Source: Candidatus Villigracilaceae bacterium
GTDB taxonomy: Bacteria; Chloroflexota; Anaerolineae; Anaerolineales; Villigracilaceae
NCBI GenBank assembly: GCA_026645935.1
Contig: JAPKMP010000032.1
Span: 1-33,350 of the forward strand
DNA: 33,350 nucleotides
Direction: 5' to 3'
Shown here in pieces: positions 33,255 through 33,350 of the stretch. The position numbers and the translations under genes were made by a program. Each line of letters begins with the position of its first letter. Position 1 is the first letter of the stretch. Below the pieces are notes generated by a model. That model saw only the letters and a list, made by a program, of their open reading frames with translations. It was not told the DNA's origin and did no database searches.

Positions 33255-33350
33255 TTAGTTGTCCTGTGTCACGGTGATAACAACTTTTCCTTGAGCATGT
33301 CCTTCTTCAAAATACCTAAGCGCTTCAGGAACTTCGCTCAATGGGTAACG
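33255..33350 (-). CDS. C-terminal end of a third MDR dehydrogenase (partial at edge)
   Basis: The 31 codons before the TAA read RYPLSEVPEALRYFEEGHAQ and GKVVITVTQDN, the standard end of quinone-oxidoreductase-like MDR proteins. The gene continues beyond the window. With its neighbours it makes at least three dehydrogenases in the same orientation. Confidence 0.8.
   Translation of the reverse strand, partial: RYPLSEVPEALRYFEEGHAQGKVVITVTQDN

Noticed and set aside
1-33350. tRNA genes or CRISPR arrays
   Set aside because: No GGTTCGAATCC-type T-loop with cloverleaf context and no regularly spaced direct repeats were found by reading.

Overview
The window is a high-GC bacterial chromosome segment that reads like an Anaerolineae-type Chloroflexota genome. 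This is inferred from the gene families, a T-box ahead of ileS, the Lys-rich tail on a dehydrogenase, and small palindromic repeats whose translations I remember from such genomes. No rRNA or tRNA gene, CRISPR array or intact transposon was seen.

Layout. 1-5.2 kb (minus strand): ileS behind a sigma70-type promoter and a T-box leader, then a 7TM-PAS-GGDEF diguanylate cyclase downstream of a fused ftcD (to 6.7 kb). 6.8-9.4 kb (plus): an aldo/keto reductase and a membrane-anchored zinc-ribbon/beta-propeller protein. 9.4-12 kb: an RRM RNA-binding protein behind a structured leader, and an aldehyde dehydrogenase with a histone-H1-like tail, both with clear terminators. 12-12.7 kb: a DUF5674 gene overlapping a small helical gene. 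12.7-13.25 kb: a gene graveyard with two copies of the last ~30 codons of a STAND/NACHT-type protein around a 15-bp inverted repeat, plus a third orphan gene end. 13.2-15.9 kb: a short DedA/VTT protein, a VanZ-like protein and a fused PabB-PabC. 15.9-20.7 kb: a likely envelope/glycopolymer cluster (60-aa membrane protein, type I phosphodiesterase, 5-TM protein, Tat-exported sulfatase/LTA-synthase-like enzyme) facing a sulfotransferase. 20.8-23.6 kb: a thioredoxin-fold DUF255 protein and an MgtC-type membrane protein. 23.7-33.35 kb is accessory in character: an NmrA-like reductase, a SnoaL-like protein, an AT-richer gene with a possible HEPN-like end, a truncated methyltransferase, and a long minus-strand run of quinone-reductase-like dehydrogenases, DUF4386, GNAT, STAS-like, alpha/beta hydrolase and beta-lactamase-fold hydrolase.

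The most unusual signal is that four otherwise ordinary genes (ileS, pabBC, the phosphodiesterase and the DUF255 gene) each carry a short palindromic intergenic-type repeat inserted in frame. The clearest is exactly 75 bp (25 codons) with perfect 11-bp ends. Related palindromes lie between genes and at the boundary of the duplicated gene remnants. This resembles the Rickettsia palindromic elements in principle, but several element families occur within 33 kb. A second notable structure is a nine-codon leader ORF whose Shine-Dalgarno sequence is locked in a hairpin, ending four bases before the phosphodiesterase start.
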